A stretch of DNA of 64,000 bases from Mesorhizobium helmanticense (GCF_003034915.1 NZ_PZJX01000018.1:1-64000); one strand, 5' to 3'. Positions 1-9,660 are shown, counted from the stretch's first letter. Numbers and translations are program-made. Notes: generated by a model not told the origin, from the letters alone.

Positions 1-1206
1 CGTTCCGGACAACAGCGACTGCGGGTCGGCGGCAAGCGGATCTCTTAGGCCGGAAATGTAGAAATGTCCGCCCTTGGCCGTTTGTTGGGCGACGATGATT
101 CCCGGTTGGGCCTCAAGTCGCGACACATAGGCCTGCCAGCGCTGCCCGGATTGCCAGGAAAGAACGAACCAACCGCCTGCCGGAATCAAAACCAGCAGGA
201 CTGCAGCCACCGCCAACCACGGAAATCCCTGGTCTGATTCCTCCTGCTTGAGTTCAACGAAGGTCCGCAGTTGCGTCTCTACGCCGGCCAACTGCGAACT
301 GTCGCCGTCAAATTGCTCTAAAGCCTGTGAGCATTCATCGTGGATGCGAAGCAATACATCGCGAATTATTTCATGTAGTTCCTCTGGTGGATTTCCCCGG
401 ATCACCGCAACCAAGGTCGCATACGGTCCAACTTCCGACCAGAGACGAAGCTCCCCGAAACGAATAGTGTCCAGGCCGCCCTGTTCTTTCTCGTTAAATG
501 AGTCCCTGGCAAAATCCTGAATTGCGCTAAGCATCGAAGAAATTAGCTGAGGGTCTTCGCTCGTCGCGTTTTCGGCAGCTACATGCGTAATCAAAAGCCC
601 GGAATTTCGGTTGATTAGAAAGACATGTTCTACACGATAAACGAGAGAGTGCTTAAGAACGACTTCTGAGAAGCTCGTACCTGTTTTCCAAGATTCGAAT
701 CTCCACTTAAGTCCACGCCAGGTAAATATATACCTTAGAGACTCATTCAGGGACTGAAAGGTCTGGTCGATCTTTTCACCGATCGACTTGCGAATAGCCG
801 GCAGGAACACCGGGTATAATATGTCCGTCAGTGTGCGCGGGTTCTTCTGGATGGACCGTTGCACAGCCCTCTCGACAGCCGGCGCAAGGGCCTCCCCGAG
901 TTGGGCATGAGACGCACGTGCGGTTGCACTGGGGAGAACGCCCCCCACTGCAGTGGCAAGCTGCTCGGGTTCGTCGAGCAGGTCCGTAACGCGTGAAAGC
1001 TCCGAAATTTCGCGGCCGACCAGCAGCTGGCGCAACGTTTCCATGCGAGGATCGGCGGTTGGGACTCCGTCGAAACGCGCACGATAATCCGGATCGACAT
1101 TCCGGGCAATTTCAACCAAAAGGCTAGCCAGAGCCTCGCGATCAATCTCTGTATCGTTCGAAGCTGTTCTTTGAGGAAGGCTGATTGGGTCGACGGTCGA
1201 CGTCAA
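1..1206 (-). CDS. Membrane protein with BON-like C-terminal start (OmpA/BON-type family), partial
   Basis: The gene runs off the left edge, so its C-terminus is missing; about 402 codons are visible. The first ~300 residues form a soluble domain with a conserved-looking block (LINRNSGLLITHV, then SSMLSAIQDFARDSF) that I associate with envelope proteins carrying a C-terminal OmpA or BON module. One clear membrane segment follows (WLAVAAVLLVLIPAGGWFVL). After it, a stretch containing FYISGLRDPL looks like the start of a BON-like periplasmic repeat. No ATG lies near the 5' end; I chose TTG at 1206, just after the stop of the coiled-coil gene and in the same frame. An ATG near 1044 would remove conserved-looking sequence. 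Probably co-transcribed with the gene at 1213-1878. The family is recognised by memory of motifs, the start is uncertain. Confidence 0.6.
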   Translation of the reverse strand, partial: MTSTVDPISLPQRTASNDTEIDREALASLLVEIARNVDPDYRARFDGVPTADPRMETLRQLLVGREISELSRVTDLLDEPEQLATAVGGVLPSATARASHAQLGEALAPAVERAVQRSIQKNPRTLTDILYPVFLPAIRKSIGEKIDQTFQSLNESLRYIFTWRGLKWRFESWKTGTSFSEVVLKHSLVYRVEHVFLINRNSGLLITHVAAENATSEDPQLISSMLSAIQDFARDSFNEKEQGGLDTIRFGELRLWSEVGPYATLVAVIRGNPPEELHEIIRDVLLRIHDECSQALEQFDGDSSQLAGVETQLRTFVELKQEESDQGFPWLAVAAVLLVLIPAGGWFVLSWQSGQRWQAYVSRLEAQPGIIVAQQTAKGGHFYISGLRDPLAADPQSLLSGT

Positions 1207-1212
1207 GTCCGA

Positions 1213-1878
1213 TCAACTCACTTTCCAGCTACGCTCCGAGTTGCTCTTGCTGCCGACGGTATCCTGATTCAGGCATTTTGCGACCTCGACAAACAGGCCG
1301 GCCAAAAGATTTCGGTCGGTCTTGACGTTGCTGAGATCGGAAAACATCTTCTCGATCAGCATCTGAATGCTTTCATTCTTTTGCTTGATTTCCTCACGCA
1401 GCAATTGATCGCTTCGATTTACCCGGTCCGCAACTTCGCGCTCGAGCTCGCTCAATTGATCAGACAACGCGCGCACCTGCTTTTCAAGCGCCTGATTTTG
1501 TTCGCGAAGATTCCGGTCAATCTCCTTGTCGGCCTCGGCTCGCGCATCTTTTTCGTTACGCAATTGCGCCGCGAGCGATTCGACCTGCTTCTTTGCATTT
1601 GACTCATACATTTCAAGATTGCGCTTGGCCTCGGATTCGACATCCTTGAAGCGCTGCAAGAACCGTTCTTCAAGCTTGGAAAAACGGCGGTCATAGTCCT
1701 GCATCTGGTTGCCGAACAGCAGATCACGTATCTTGTCGACACCTACAGCGTCGCCGGCTCCCCCGCTCTCGCGAGCCTGGACCGCCATGAAGTTCAGCCC
1801 GTTTCCTTCTGCATTACTTATCAGATTTGCGTCCGCTTTATTTGCTGGAGAAGCGGTACTCGAAGATTCCTTGGCCAT
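1213..1878 (-). CDS. Coiled-coil protein of unknown function
   Basis: A 221-residue protein with no signal peptide or membrane segment. From about residue 60 to 190 it is rich in Glu, Lys, Gln, Arg and regularly spaced Leu (for example LEKQVRALSDQLSELEREV), the pattern of a long alpha-helical coiled coil. The N-terminal ~45 residues are Ser/Ala/Asn-rich and probably disordered. An AAAGAG stretch precedes the ATG. Its stop is followed in the same frame by the membrane protein gene at 1-1206, so the two probably form an operon and could act together as a cytoplasmic helical partner of a membrane protein. That partnership is inferred from adjacency only. Confidence 0.65.
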   Translation of the reverse strand: MAKESSSTASPANKADANLISNAEGNGLNFMAVQARESGGAGDAVGVDKIRDLLFGNQMQDYDRRFSKLEERFLQRFKDVESEAKRNLEMYESNAKKQVESLAAQLRNEKDARAEADKEIDRNLREQNQALEKQVRALSDQLSELEREVADRVNRSDQLLREEIKQKNESIQMLIEKMFSDLSNVKTDRNLLAGLFVEVAKCLNQDTVGSKSNSERSWKVS

Positions 1879-2779
1879 CTCTTTGCCCCAATTGCCACAA
1901 CCCAGAAACGGATCAGCATGTCAGCAAATTACCCGGTCCGCAAGCCGGAATCTTCTTGACCTAAACCGATTCATGCGTCCCTTTTACATCTCCTGGACTA
2001 GCAGCAAAAGCACGCGTTCCGATTGATGTCGCTCTAGTACCTCTTCGTGATAGCGGCCATAACCGGCTAATCTAATTGACCATTGGACGAAATCCACTAT
2101 CGAAATGAGTAATACAATGTCAGGCTATAGCTACTGGAGTGCAACTAAGTATCGCAGAACCATTAGAAACATCTAAATTAGCTGGGCCTGGCGGTGTGCA
2201 TACTGCCTCGCGCCCGGCTATATACTGAGACGACCAGCTTCCGATGCGGGCCCAACGGTAGAAGGAAGGTCTCCTTTCGCACAGAGAATGGCTGTCCGAT
2301 AATGCCCCTCGGAATCGAGGGGTTTCGGTCGATAGGAGGAGAGCAATCGTCCCAATAACTGCAGTCATTCACACCAGGCTTCAGTGGGCTTGCATTTATT
2401 GCGCCCCCGATTGCAAAAGACGTCAGTTTGCCATAGCCATTGCACTCATACGGTGCCAGGGACCGCGGCTTGTGGTCATGGCGCCGATTCCGGGGATCGA
2501 CATGAGTATGCGGCGTGCTTGCTTTGACGTGCATCTGCGACAGCTGGCGCCCAAGCTCGGCGGCACGGATGCGAATGCTGCGCCAGGCTTCCACCATCTG
2601 TAGCACGACAGGAGCAAGCTCGCTCAGCAGCCAAATGGTGGCGTCGCGACGGCTCGGAAGAATTCGCAGAAGTCCGTTTGGACGCGGCGCCCCTGAGGAC
2701 CGTTTTCCTTTACCAGGAAATCGCCGGCTGTGTTCCGAGACTCCTGTTCTACCTTCGAACCAGGCGCGGGTAAGACGGC
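1879..2779. other. Mostly non-coding stretch with a transposase remnant
   Basis: About 900 bases without a convincing intact gene. Base composition is lower in GC than the neighbouring genes, especially around 1960-2170. The only recognisable piece is an IS110-type transposase fragment at about 2430-2645. A 223-codon minus-strand frame (2178-2849) crosses the fragment and runs into the glycosyltransferase gene, but only its central part resembles a known protein, so it is not called as a gene. The region should hold the promoters for the divergent flanking genes; I could not identify them. Confidence 0.5.
2430..2645 (-). pseudogene. IS110-family transposase remnant (frameshifted)
   Basis: Two minus-strand frames together resemble the C-terminal half of an IS110-type transposase. 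The upstream frame reads LLSELAPVVLQMVEAWRSI then IRAAELGRQLSQM. After a frame change the sequence continues QARRILMSIPGIGAMTT, the helix-hairpin-helix-like 'R-x-LM-x-IPG-x-G' block found before the C-terminal domain in this family. The N-terminal DEDD part, the rest of the C-terminus and the element ends are not visible. It is therefore a decayed fragment, not a mobile element. The family assignment rests on motif memory. Confidence 0.55.
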
Positions 2780-5641
2780 GTGGCGCATAATCCCTTGGTT
2801 TCAATCGTGGTTCCTGCGCATAACGCCGAGGCAACGCTGGCGCGCGCACTCGATTGCCTTCTCGATCAGGAAATGGTGGATTGGGAGGCGATCGTCGTCG
2901 ACGACGCCTCCACTGACCGCACCTCCGCGATCATCGCCGGTTATGTGGAGCGCGATGCCCGATTTCGGACGTTGAGCTCTTGCGCCTATAGCGCCGCCGG
3001 CGCGCGCAATAGCGGGATTTCGACAGCGCGCGGCCGCTGGCTGATGTTTCTGGATGCGGACGATTGGGTGGATGCCGGCTTCCTTGCGAAAATGCTGGCC
3101 GCACTGAAAACCGCTCCCGATGCGGTGGCGGCCTATTGCGGTTCCCGGCGCGCGATGCCCGATGGCGAACTTACCCCGCCGAGCATCTCGACGGAGGTTG
3201 CGACCCAGCCCTTCGAAACATTCGCCCGCCGGTGTGCCATCGCCACTCACGCGCTGCTGGTCGACCGGGAGACAATTGTCGGGTTGGGCGGTTTCGATGT
3301 GTCGCTGCGCACCTGCGAGGGCTGGGATCTGTGGCAGCGCCTCGCGCGTCTGGGCAAAAATTGGGTGATGGTCGACGAGCCGCTCGCTTTCTATCGTATC
3401 AGCCCCAACGCGCTCTCCCGCAATTCGACACAGATGCTGGCAGATGCGGAAATCGTGATCGCCCGCGGCTTTTCTCCTGATCCCAGGGTCAAACACCCGG
3501 CATCGGCTCATGCCGATGGAGCGATCGAGGCGAACGGCGGCACCGCCTCCGAGGCACTCGCGTGGTTCGCGTTGTGGAACGCCGCGTCGGATTGCGGCAG
3601 CGGCTCGCGCTCGATCGACCCGCACTCCCTGCGCGCGCTCCCGGCAGGACGTAAATGGGCGCGTGAGATCGCCAAGGTGGTCGTCGATGGCCTAATGGTC
3701 GGAAGCCTGTCGGTGCCAGCGAAATTGGCTGCCAGTTGGGACCGGTTCGGGGGCTCCCTCACTGAGTTGATCCTCGAACTCGGCAAGGTCTGGGACAATC
3801 CCGCAACGGGTCGCCGCGTACAGTATCAGCTTGAGCAAATGCTTCTCGACGTCGACGACCTTGCCGCGCCGCGCAGACTGGCGCGGACACTTGGAATTCG
3901 CGTCGACGCTCGAAATCCGACCACGGTCGAACTTCCGCAAGGAATCGATCAAATCTATGCCTACCTGATGATGGATGGCCAGATCGAGGCTGTCGTGCAA
4001 TTCGGCGTACTCGGGACAGTGACAAGGGACTATTGGATCGAATTGATCCTGAATGTCGTGCCCCCTGAGCGGCTTGAAAGCCGGTCCGATCCGGACAGTC
4101 ACTTCGGTAAACTCGCCCAATTGGCCGAGGAATCGCGGGAGCTGGTTCGGTCGAGCGCCGAACCTGCGGAGCCTCCCACGCCGCCGCGCCGCGCACGGGC
4201 CATGCACGATAAGGATCGCACGTCGTTCTGGAATGGCTATTTCGCGACCGAGGATCCCTGGAACTACGGTTCGTCCTATGAGCAGGAAAAGTATGAGCGG
4301 CAGCTCGAAATTCTGCCTGCCGGTCCTATCGGACGGGCGCTTGAGCTGGCCTGCGCGGAGGGCCACTTCACGTGGCAGCTGGCGCCGCGAGTGGGCCATC
4401 TGACTGCAACTGACATCTCCGCCATAGCCGTCGAACGGGCCCGCGCGCGATGCAGCGATCAGCCGAATGTTGAGTTCGGCGTCCTGGATTTCTCCGCGGA
4501 CACGCTGCCGGGTGAGATGGATCTGATCGTCTGTTCGGAGGTGTTCTACTATCTGGATGATCTCGCCGAGTTGCGGCGCATCGCCAAAAAATTTGTTGAG
4601 GCGTTGGCGCCTGGCGGTAGTTTCATCAGCGCACACGCATTCGTGCTGCGTGACAATGTTGAAAGGACGGGCTTCGACTGGAACACATTCGGTGCACAAG
4701 CGATCTCGCAGACGCTGGCAGCGACCGAAGGCCTCGTCCTCGAGCAATCGATCCAGACCGAGCTCTATCGCGTAGACCGCTTCCGCCGCCTGTCACCGGA
4801 CGACGTGGCGACGGAACCGATGATAGAACATATGCCAATCCGCGCGCCCGTCGGAATCGGGGTCGCGCGAAATATCGTCTGGGGCGGGGCGAGGGCCTTG
4901 CGCCGCGACGTCGCACGTAGCGAGCGGCGGCAGCGTATCCCTGTCCTCATGTATCACAGCGTCGCCGATGATGGTCCGGCTGCGCTCGCCCGTTTTCGGC
5001 TCACACCCGCCGCATTCGCCAGCCAGATGGCATGGCTGCGCGCCAATGGCTTTCACACGATTGGGTCCGAGCAGCTGGAAGGGTCCATCGCCAACCGTCA
5101 CCCTTTCGTTGGCCGCCCAGTGCTCATCACCTTCGATGACGGCTTCCAGAACTTTGCCGACCATGCCTGGCCCATCTTGCGCGCGAACGATCTGACTGCG
5201 GAAGTGTTCCTGGTGACGGACCTGGTGGGTGAAAGTGCACAGTGGGATGCCGACAGCGGTCCGCCGACGCGGCTTATGGACGCCGGGACGGTGCGCCGCC
5301 TCGCCGCCGAAGGTGCGTTCTTCGGAAGCCATCTGGCGACGCATAGTGCGATCGATGGTCTGTCGAGCTCTGACCTGGCCGCCGAACTCCTGCGCTCTCG
5401 TATGTTCATCGAACGGTGGACCGGTCGGCCAACCACGTCGTTCGCGGCACCCTTCTCTGTCACCGACCGACGGCTTGGCCGGCTGGCCAAGGAGTGCGGC
5501 TATCGGATCGGCTTCGGCCGCAAGCACGGGCCGGTGGACCTCGATTGCGATCCCATCGACCTTCCGCGCATTGAAATTCGCGGGGATCGCTCGCTCGATG
5601 ACTTTGTTGCCAAAGTCGAGGCCGTGCTCGAATTACGGTGA
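2780..5641 (+). CDS. Trifunctional glycosyltransferase / SAM methyltransferase / polysaccharide deacetylase
   Basis: A 953-residue fusion. Residues ~5-230 are a GT-A family 2 glycosyltransferase (VSIVVPAHNAE, DDASTDRTS, DADD at ~92-95). Residues ~475-670 are a NodS-like SAM-dependent methyltransferase (DPWNYGSSYEQEKY, glycine-poor motif I ALELACAEGHF). Residues ~719-953 are a NodB-like deacetylase with TFDDG at ~784 and the metal-binding GSHLATHS at ~848. A ~240-residue linker of unknown function lies between the first two domains. The trio parallels NodC, NodS and NodB of Nod factor synthesis, but there is no NodA and no synthase-type membrane helix, so a cytosolic role modifying a surface glycan or saccharide is more likely. 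The start is GTG with a weak ribosome-binding site (GGGTAAG). An IS110 remnant lies just upstream. Domain calls are firm; the substrate is unknown. Confidence 0.9.
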   Translation: MAHNPLVSIVVPAHNAEATLARALDCLLDQEMVDWEAIVVDDASTDRTSAIIAGYVERDARFRTLSSCAYSAAGARNSGISTARGRWLMFLDADDWVDAGFLAKMLAALKTAPDAVAAYCGSRRAMPDGELTPPSISTEVATQPFETFARRCAIATHALLVDRETIVGLGGFDVSLRTCEGWDLWQRLARLGKNWVMVDEPLAFYRISPNALSRNSTQMLADAEIVIARGFSPDPRVKHPASAHADGAIEANGGTASEALAWFALWNAASDCGSGSRSIDPHSLRALPAGRKWAREIAKVVVDGLMVGSLSVPAKLAASWDRFGGSLTELILELGKVWDNPATGRRVQYQLEQMLLDVDDLAAPRRLARTLGIRVDARNPTTVELPQGIDQIYAYLMMDGQIEAVVQFGVLGTVTRDYWIELILNVVPPERLESRSDPDSHFGKLAQLAEESRELVRSSAEPAEPPTPPRRARAMHDKDRTSFWNGYFATEDPWNYGSSYEQEKYERQLEILPAGPIGRALELACAEGHFTWQLAPRVGHLTATDISAIAVERARARCSDQPNVEFGVLDFSADTLPGEMDLIVCSEVFYYLDDLAELRRIAKKFVEALAPGGSFISAHAFVLRDNVERTGFDWNTFGAQAISQTLAATEGLVLEQSIQTELYRVDRFRRLSPDDVATEPMIEHMPIRAPVGIGVARNIVWGGARALRRDVARSERRQRIPVLMYHSVADDGPAALARFRLTPAAFASQMAWLRANGFHTIGSEQLEGSIANRHPFVGRPVLITFDDGFQNFADHAWPILRANDLTAEVFLVTDLVGESAQWDADSGPPTRLMDAGTVRRLAAEGAFFGSHLATHSAIDGLSSSDLAAELLRSRMFIERWTGRPTTSFAAPFSVTDRRLGRLAKECGYRIGFGRKHGPVDLDCDPIDLPRIEIRGDRSLDDFVAKVEAVLELR

Positions 5642-5654
5642 ACTTGTCAGTTCA

Positions 5655-6335
5655 TTATTGGGCGACTTGAGACACCGCTGACATCAGCTCCTGTGGGCTT
5701 GGCGCCCCAAACATGTATCGCCCACCCTCTGGAACCTCCGTGAAGCTCCAGCGGACGATCCCCTGCCGGTCCAGCAGGAACTGACCGACCAGTTGTCCGT
5801 GTCCCGTTGCCATCATCTGCTCGTCGGCTTCGGTCACTTCGTAATTGTCCTTCTTGTTGAGGATTTCGCCGGCCGTCATAGGATCCATCGGACCGGGTAA
5901 CTCGCCTGGTATGTCGACCCGCATATCCTGTGCCACTGCCATCGCGACCTTGTACGGCCAATTCGTCTCCTCTTGGGTGAATTCGAGATTGGGCAGTCCA
6001 AAAGCACGATGTGAAGCGCGCTCCGGGTCGGAGGCGGCCAGCAGATTCGGCATCGGATGGTAGCGGAAATAGAGACGCGCCCGTTCGATCGGCGTGTTGA
6101 CCACCGTCAGGCTGCCCACACCCTTTTCGCGCAGCTGCGGATCAAGCCGTGCCTGGGCGGCGATATGGCGCCGGCAAAACGCACAATGCAGACCTCGAAA
6201 CAGGCCGACCAGCACCGGTTTTTGTCCGCGAAAGTCGTCAAGCGCAATCTTGCCTTCCTGGGTAATGGCGTCGAGTACCAGGTTGGGCGCACGGTCGCCC
6301 GGTTGAAGCGGTACCAAGTCACTATGCGAGGACAT
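5655..6335 (-). CDS. Peroxiredoxin-like protein (AhpC/TSA, thioredoxin fold)
   Basis: A 226-residue cytosolic protein beginning LQPGDRAPNLVLDA, the usual opening of an AhpC/TSA redoxin domain. A CAFC motif sits at residues 51-54 after GLFRGLH, placing a peroxidatic-type cysteine at the expected end of strand 1 and helix 1. The C-terminal part contains GQFLLDRQGIVRW, typical of redoxins. I chose ATG 6335 because the longer frame overlaps the stop of the upstream cyclase gene and its extra 52 residues are unlike a protein. Only 19 bases separate it from that gene, so co-transcription is likely. Role inferred: thiol-dependent peroxide reduction or a related redox function; the reductant is unknown. 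Confidence 0.8.
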   Translation of the reverse strand: MSSHSDLVPLQPGDRAPNLVLDAITQEGKIALDDFRGQKPVLVGLFRGLHCAFCRRHIAAQARLDPQLREKGVGSLTVVNTPIERARLYFRYHPMPNLLAASDPERASHRAFGLPNLEFTQEETNWPYKVAMAVAQDMRVDIPGELPGPMDPMTAGEILNKKDNYEVTEADEQMMATGHGQLVGQFLLDRQGIVRWSFTEVPEGGRYMFGAPSPQELMSAVSQVAQ

Positions 6336-6354
6336 TTCCAACCCCCAACCCCGG

Positions 6355-9300
6355 CTAGTCGAGAAAAGGCAGCACCACAAGCGCTTCCGGGTCGAGCCCG
6401 TGCTGGGCGCATATTCCCTGCGCCAGGGAAAAGTAGCGTTCGGCCTCGGCCAGATTGTCGAGGTCGAGATTAAGCGTTGCAAGCCCATCATAACACGGAA
6501 ACAGCAGTTGGGGTTCGCTCGTTTCGCGGGCTACGTCCAGTGCTTCGTGGAACAATCCAACCGCCAGTTCCGGACGGCCGTTGCACTGGTGGATCTGCCC
6601 AAGCACGATCAACGGCACCGGCAGGTGCTCGCGCTGGTCGAGCGCCCGGTCGATCTCGATGGCCTTCTCGGCAGCGGGCACGCCCTCCGTTGGACAGCGA
6701 TCCGTGAAAGTACAACAAGCCACCGCCAGATTGGCGAGGAGGCGCGCCTGGAAACCCAGATCACCAATGTGGCGCGCCACTTCAAGACCGCGCCGGCAGA
6801 CCTCCATCGCCTTTGCCGGATCGATGGTCGTGTAAAGCACGCCGAGATTGGTGTAACCGCGGCAGGCCGCGCCCAGCAGACCGGCGGCTTCGGCCAATTC
6901 AATGCTGCGCTCAACCTGACCCACGGCTTCACGGTTTCGCCCAAGCCGAGCCAGCGCAACAGCCTTGGTATTGAGTGCCTCGGCGGTCACGAGGGTGGCA
7001 TCCTCGGAGACATGTTCCGTTGTCAGAGTGTGTACGCAATCCAGCGCCGCGTCTGCCCATTTTGCCGCGAGAGCGTGATCTCCGTTGCGGAACGCCTGTC
7101 GGCCACGTTCTTGCCAGAGATGCGCCTGCTCGATCGGGGCATCCGCTCCATCGAGGAGCGCTGCCGCTTCAGCATAGCGAGATTCTGCGCTGTCCCGCTT
7201 GCCGACGTCCCAGAGCAGCCGACCGATCTTGCGCAAAACGCGCGCCGACGCGACACGATCGGCTGACTCGCGGTATGCCTGCAACACCGCCTCGTAGTGG
7301 CGGTGCGCGATCTCGCGGCGGCCTGCCGGGCCGCTCAAATCGGCAATACGCTCTGCAATTGCCAGTTTGAGCGGTGTTTGCCCGATCGCGCCCAACGCAG
7401 TCAGTGCTCGCTCGTAGAAACGAAGGGCGTCGTCGTTGGCGTATATCATGCGAGCGCGATCGCCCGCCGCCTGCAGGTAATGCGCGCCCCTCTCTCGCTC
7501 GGCGCTCTGTGCGAAATGATGACCGAGCACGGTCAAATCCTCGAGCCGTTCCGGCTTGTCGCCGCACAGTTGCTCCAAGGCAGCACCGACCCGTCCGTGA
7601 ATGTCGGTCCGGCGTTGCAGGAGCAGATTCTGGTAGATCACGTCCTGCAGCAATGTTTGCGTAAAGCGGTAGCTTTGCGACGAGACCGAGCCTGATCCGG
7701 CAACTTCCTCGATGATTTCCGCATCGCAAAGCAGTTCGCAGCCGGCTTCCAGCCGGCCGGGGTCGGCTGTCACGGCTTTCAGGAGCGTGGCATCGAAGCG
7801 CGGGCCGATTACCGCGGCTTCCTGGGCCAACCGGCGCACCTCTTGCGGCAGCCGGTCGACGCGAGCAAGCAACATTGCCTGGATGGTGGCGGGAATGCCG
7901 GTTGCGACTTCGCCTGCCGCGGTCCGCCATTGCTGGCCCTCGCGCATCAATACACCGCGATCGATAAGGCCGCGAACGATCTCCTCTACAAAAAGGGGGT
8001 TGCCGCCCGCGCGCTCGAGGATCTGGTCGAGAAGCCCGCCTGCGGAGTTTACCCAGCTTTCGCCGAAAAGCGCCGCCAGCAGGCTGCGTCCGTCATCACT
8101 GTTGAGCGGCGAAAGCCTGAGCGCAGTATGACTGACCCGACTTGAGTCGAGCTGGCCGCTGTCCGGCGCCGGACGATGCGTGACCAGCAACATCAACCGC
8201 GTGCGTTCCAACCTGTCCATCACGAAACGTAGTGCCTCGAGCGACACGGCGTCGGCCCAGTGCAGGTCTTCTACGACAATCAACAGCGGCGACAATGCAA
8301 GCCGCCGTTCGATGATTGTGCGGACTGCGTAGAGAATTTGCCGCCGCAGCTGCTCGGGCTCGACATGCTGCAAGGTGGCATCGGGGTCGCCAAGGCCAAG
8401 CACATGGTAGAGCAAGGGCATCAGCCGCTTCGCCTCCTCGCCCTGCAGGCCGAGATCGGTAAGCAAGCCTGCGAGCTTCCCCCGCATTTCGTCCCCATTG
8501 TCGTTTTGCATCATCCCGGCCGCGCTGCGCACCACTGCGCCCAGGGCGCCAAATGATTGTTCGCCCAGCGGTGAGCACGTGGCCTGCCGCACGGCGACGT
8601 TGCGAAAACGATCCTCGTCGCCGATGCGGGCGACGAACTCCTTCACCAGTCGCGATTTCCCGATACCGGCTTCTCCGACGAGGCGGACGAGTTGGGCCGA
8701 GCCGCCGCAAGCCTGGTCAAGGCTCGCCAGCATTCTATGGAGCTCCGCACCACGACCTATTATCGGCGCGCTGAGGCCGAGCGCCTCGAGCCCACGCGCT
8801 GCACGCGGCGCCGCAAGCGGTGCATCCAGTCGATGGACGAGCACACTGCCAGCCTTGCCGCGAAGCACGACATCACCCAGCGACTCGTAAGAGAAGGCAT
8901 GCCGGGTCAGCCTGTGAGTGAGTTCGCCTACCAGCACCTCACCCGGTGCGGCCAGCGATTGCAGGCGTTGCGCCGTATTCACTGTGTCGCCGGTCACCGA
9001 ATAGGATTTGGCGGTGCCGATGCCCAATCCGCCAGTAACGACCGGACCAGTGTTTATGCCGATGTGGAGTAACAGAGGCGAGCCGGAGTGGGGGGTGCTT
9101 TCGCCGAGCCGCGCCGTCCGGGCGATCATGTCGAGAGCGGCGCGAAGCGCACGTTCCGGATCGTCCTCATGCGCAACCGGCGCACCGAACAAAGCGAGCA
9201 GTGCATCGCCGATGAATTTGTCGACGAAACCACCAAAGTTTCGCACGGCCGTCGTCAATTCCTTGAACAGTTCGTTCTGCAACGCTTGCATGACCTCGGG

Positions 9301-9645
9301 GTCGAGCTGCTCGCTGAGTGTCGTGAAGCCGCAAAGGTCGGCGAACAGGACCGTTACCGTCCGGCGATCGGCGTCGGAGACAGGATGCAGCCCATCTTCG
9401 CTTTCGATGTTCGCAAGCAGCGACGGCGTTCGAGAAGAGGGCACAATGGTCCGGCTTGGTGTCGGAGCAGGCCGTTCGACGGCCTTTGCGGGCGCACCGA
9501 CGCTTGCCCCGCATTTCGGACAGAACTCGAAATCAGGTGCGCAGGGGTAGCCGCAACTGGCGCATGGCACGGGCTGGCGCCTGCCACACCTCGGACAGAA
9601 AGCGTAACCGCCCTCGACCTCGAAACCGCAGCCCGAGCAGTCCAT
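6355..9645 (-). CDS. Class III adenylate/guanylate cyclase with zinc ribbons, AAA ATPase and TPR region
   Basis: A 1096-residue multidomain protein. Residues ~1-50 contain two double-cysteine zinc ribbons (CSGCG...CPRCG, CASCG...CPKCG). Residues ~95-280 form a class III cyclase domain with the metal-binding LFADLCGFT and FIGDALLALFG and the transition-state NTAQRLQ. An ATPase module follows with Walker A GEAGIGKSRL and Walker B LLIVVEDLHWAD. The C-terminal ~450 residues are tetratricopeptide-like repeats. This is the well-known 'cyclase-ATPase-TPR' architecture, thought to couple ligand or partner sensing to cyclic nucleotide production. ATG 9645 has GAGG upstream; a GTG at 9660 is the alternative. 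It is divergent from another cyclase gene at 10002, with a repeat between them. Confidence 0.88.
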   Translation of the reverse strand: MDCSGCGFEVEGGYAFCPRCGRRQPVPCASCGYPCAPDFEFCPKCGASVGAPAKAVERPAPTPSRTIVPSSRTPSLLANIESEDGLHPVSDADRRTVTVLFADLCGFTTLSEQLDPEVMQALQNELFKELTTAVRNFGGFVDKFIGDALLALFGAPVAHEDDPERALRAALDMIARTARLGESTPHSGSPLLLHIGINTGPVVTGGLGIGTAKSYSVTGDTVNTAQRLQSLAAPGEVLVGELTHRLTRHAFSYESLGDVVLRGKAGSVLVHRLDAPLAAPRAARGLEALGLSAPIIGRGAELHRMLASLDQACGGSAQLVRLVGEAGIGKSRLVKEFVARIGDEDRFRNVAVRQATCSPLGEQSFGALGAVVRSAAGMMQNDNGDEMRGKLAGLLTDLGLQGEEAKRLMPLLYHVLGLGDPDATLQHVEPEQLRRQILYAVRTIIERRLALSPLLIVVEDLHWADAVSLEALRFVMDRLERTRLMLLVTHRPAPDSGQLDSSRVSHTALRLSPLNSDDGRSLLAALFGESWVNSAGGLLDQILERAGGNPLFVEEIVRGLIDRGVLMREGQQWRTAAGEVATGIPATIQAMLLARVDRLPQEVRRLAQEAAVIGPRFDATLLKAVTADPGRLEAGCELLCDAEIIEEVAGSGSVSSQSYRFTQTLLQDVIYQNLLLQRRTDIHGRVGAALEQLCGDKPERLEDLTVLGHHFAQSAERERGAHYLQAAGDRARMIYANDDALRFYERALTALGAIGQTPLKLAIAERIADLSGPAGRREIAHRHYEAVLQAYRESADRVASARVLRKIGRLLWDVGKRDSAESRYAEAAALLDGADAPIEQAHLWQERGRQAFRNGDHALAAKWADAALDCVHTLTTEHVSEDATLVTAEALNTKAVALARLGRNREAVGQVERSIELAEAAGLLGAACRGYTNLGVLYTTIDPAKAMEVCRRGLEVARHIGDLGFQARLLANLAVACCTFTDRCPTEGVPAAEKAIEIDRALDQREHLPVPLIVLGQIHQCNGRPELAVGLFHEALDVARETSEPQLLFPCYDGLATLNLDLDNLAEAERYFSLAQGICAQHGLDPEALVVLPFLD

Positions 9646-9660
9646 AGGACCAGACCTCAC

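Noticed and set aside
2178..2849. 223-codon minus-strand frame across the IS110 remnant
   Set aside because: Only the middle matches a transposase; the ends are unlike protein and the frame overlaps the start of the glycosyltransferase fusion gene.
2780..5641. Genuine nodulation gene cluster
   Set aside because: Although the fused domains resemble NodC, NodS and NodB, there is no nodA, nodI/J, nodD or nod box nearby, so a Nod factor role is not claimed.
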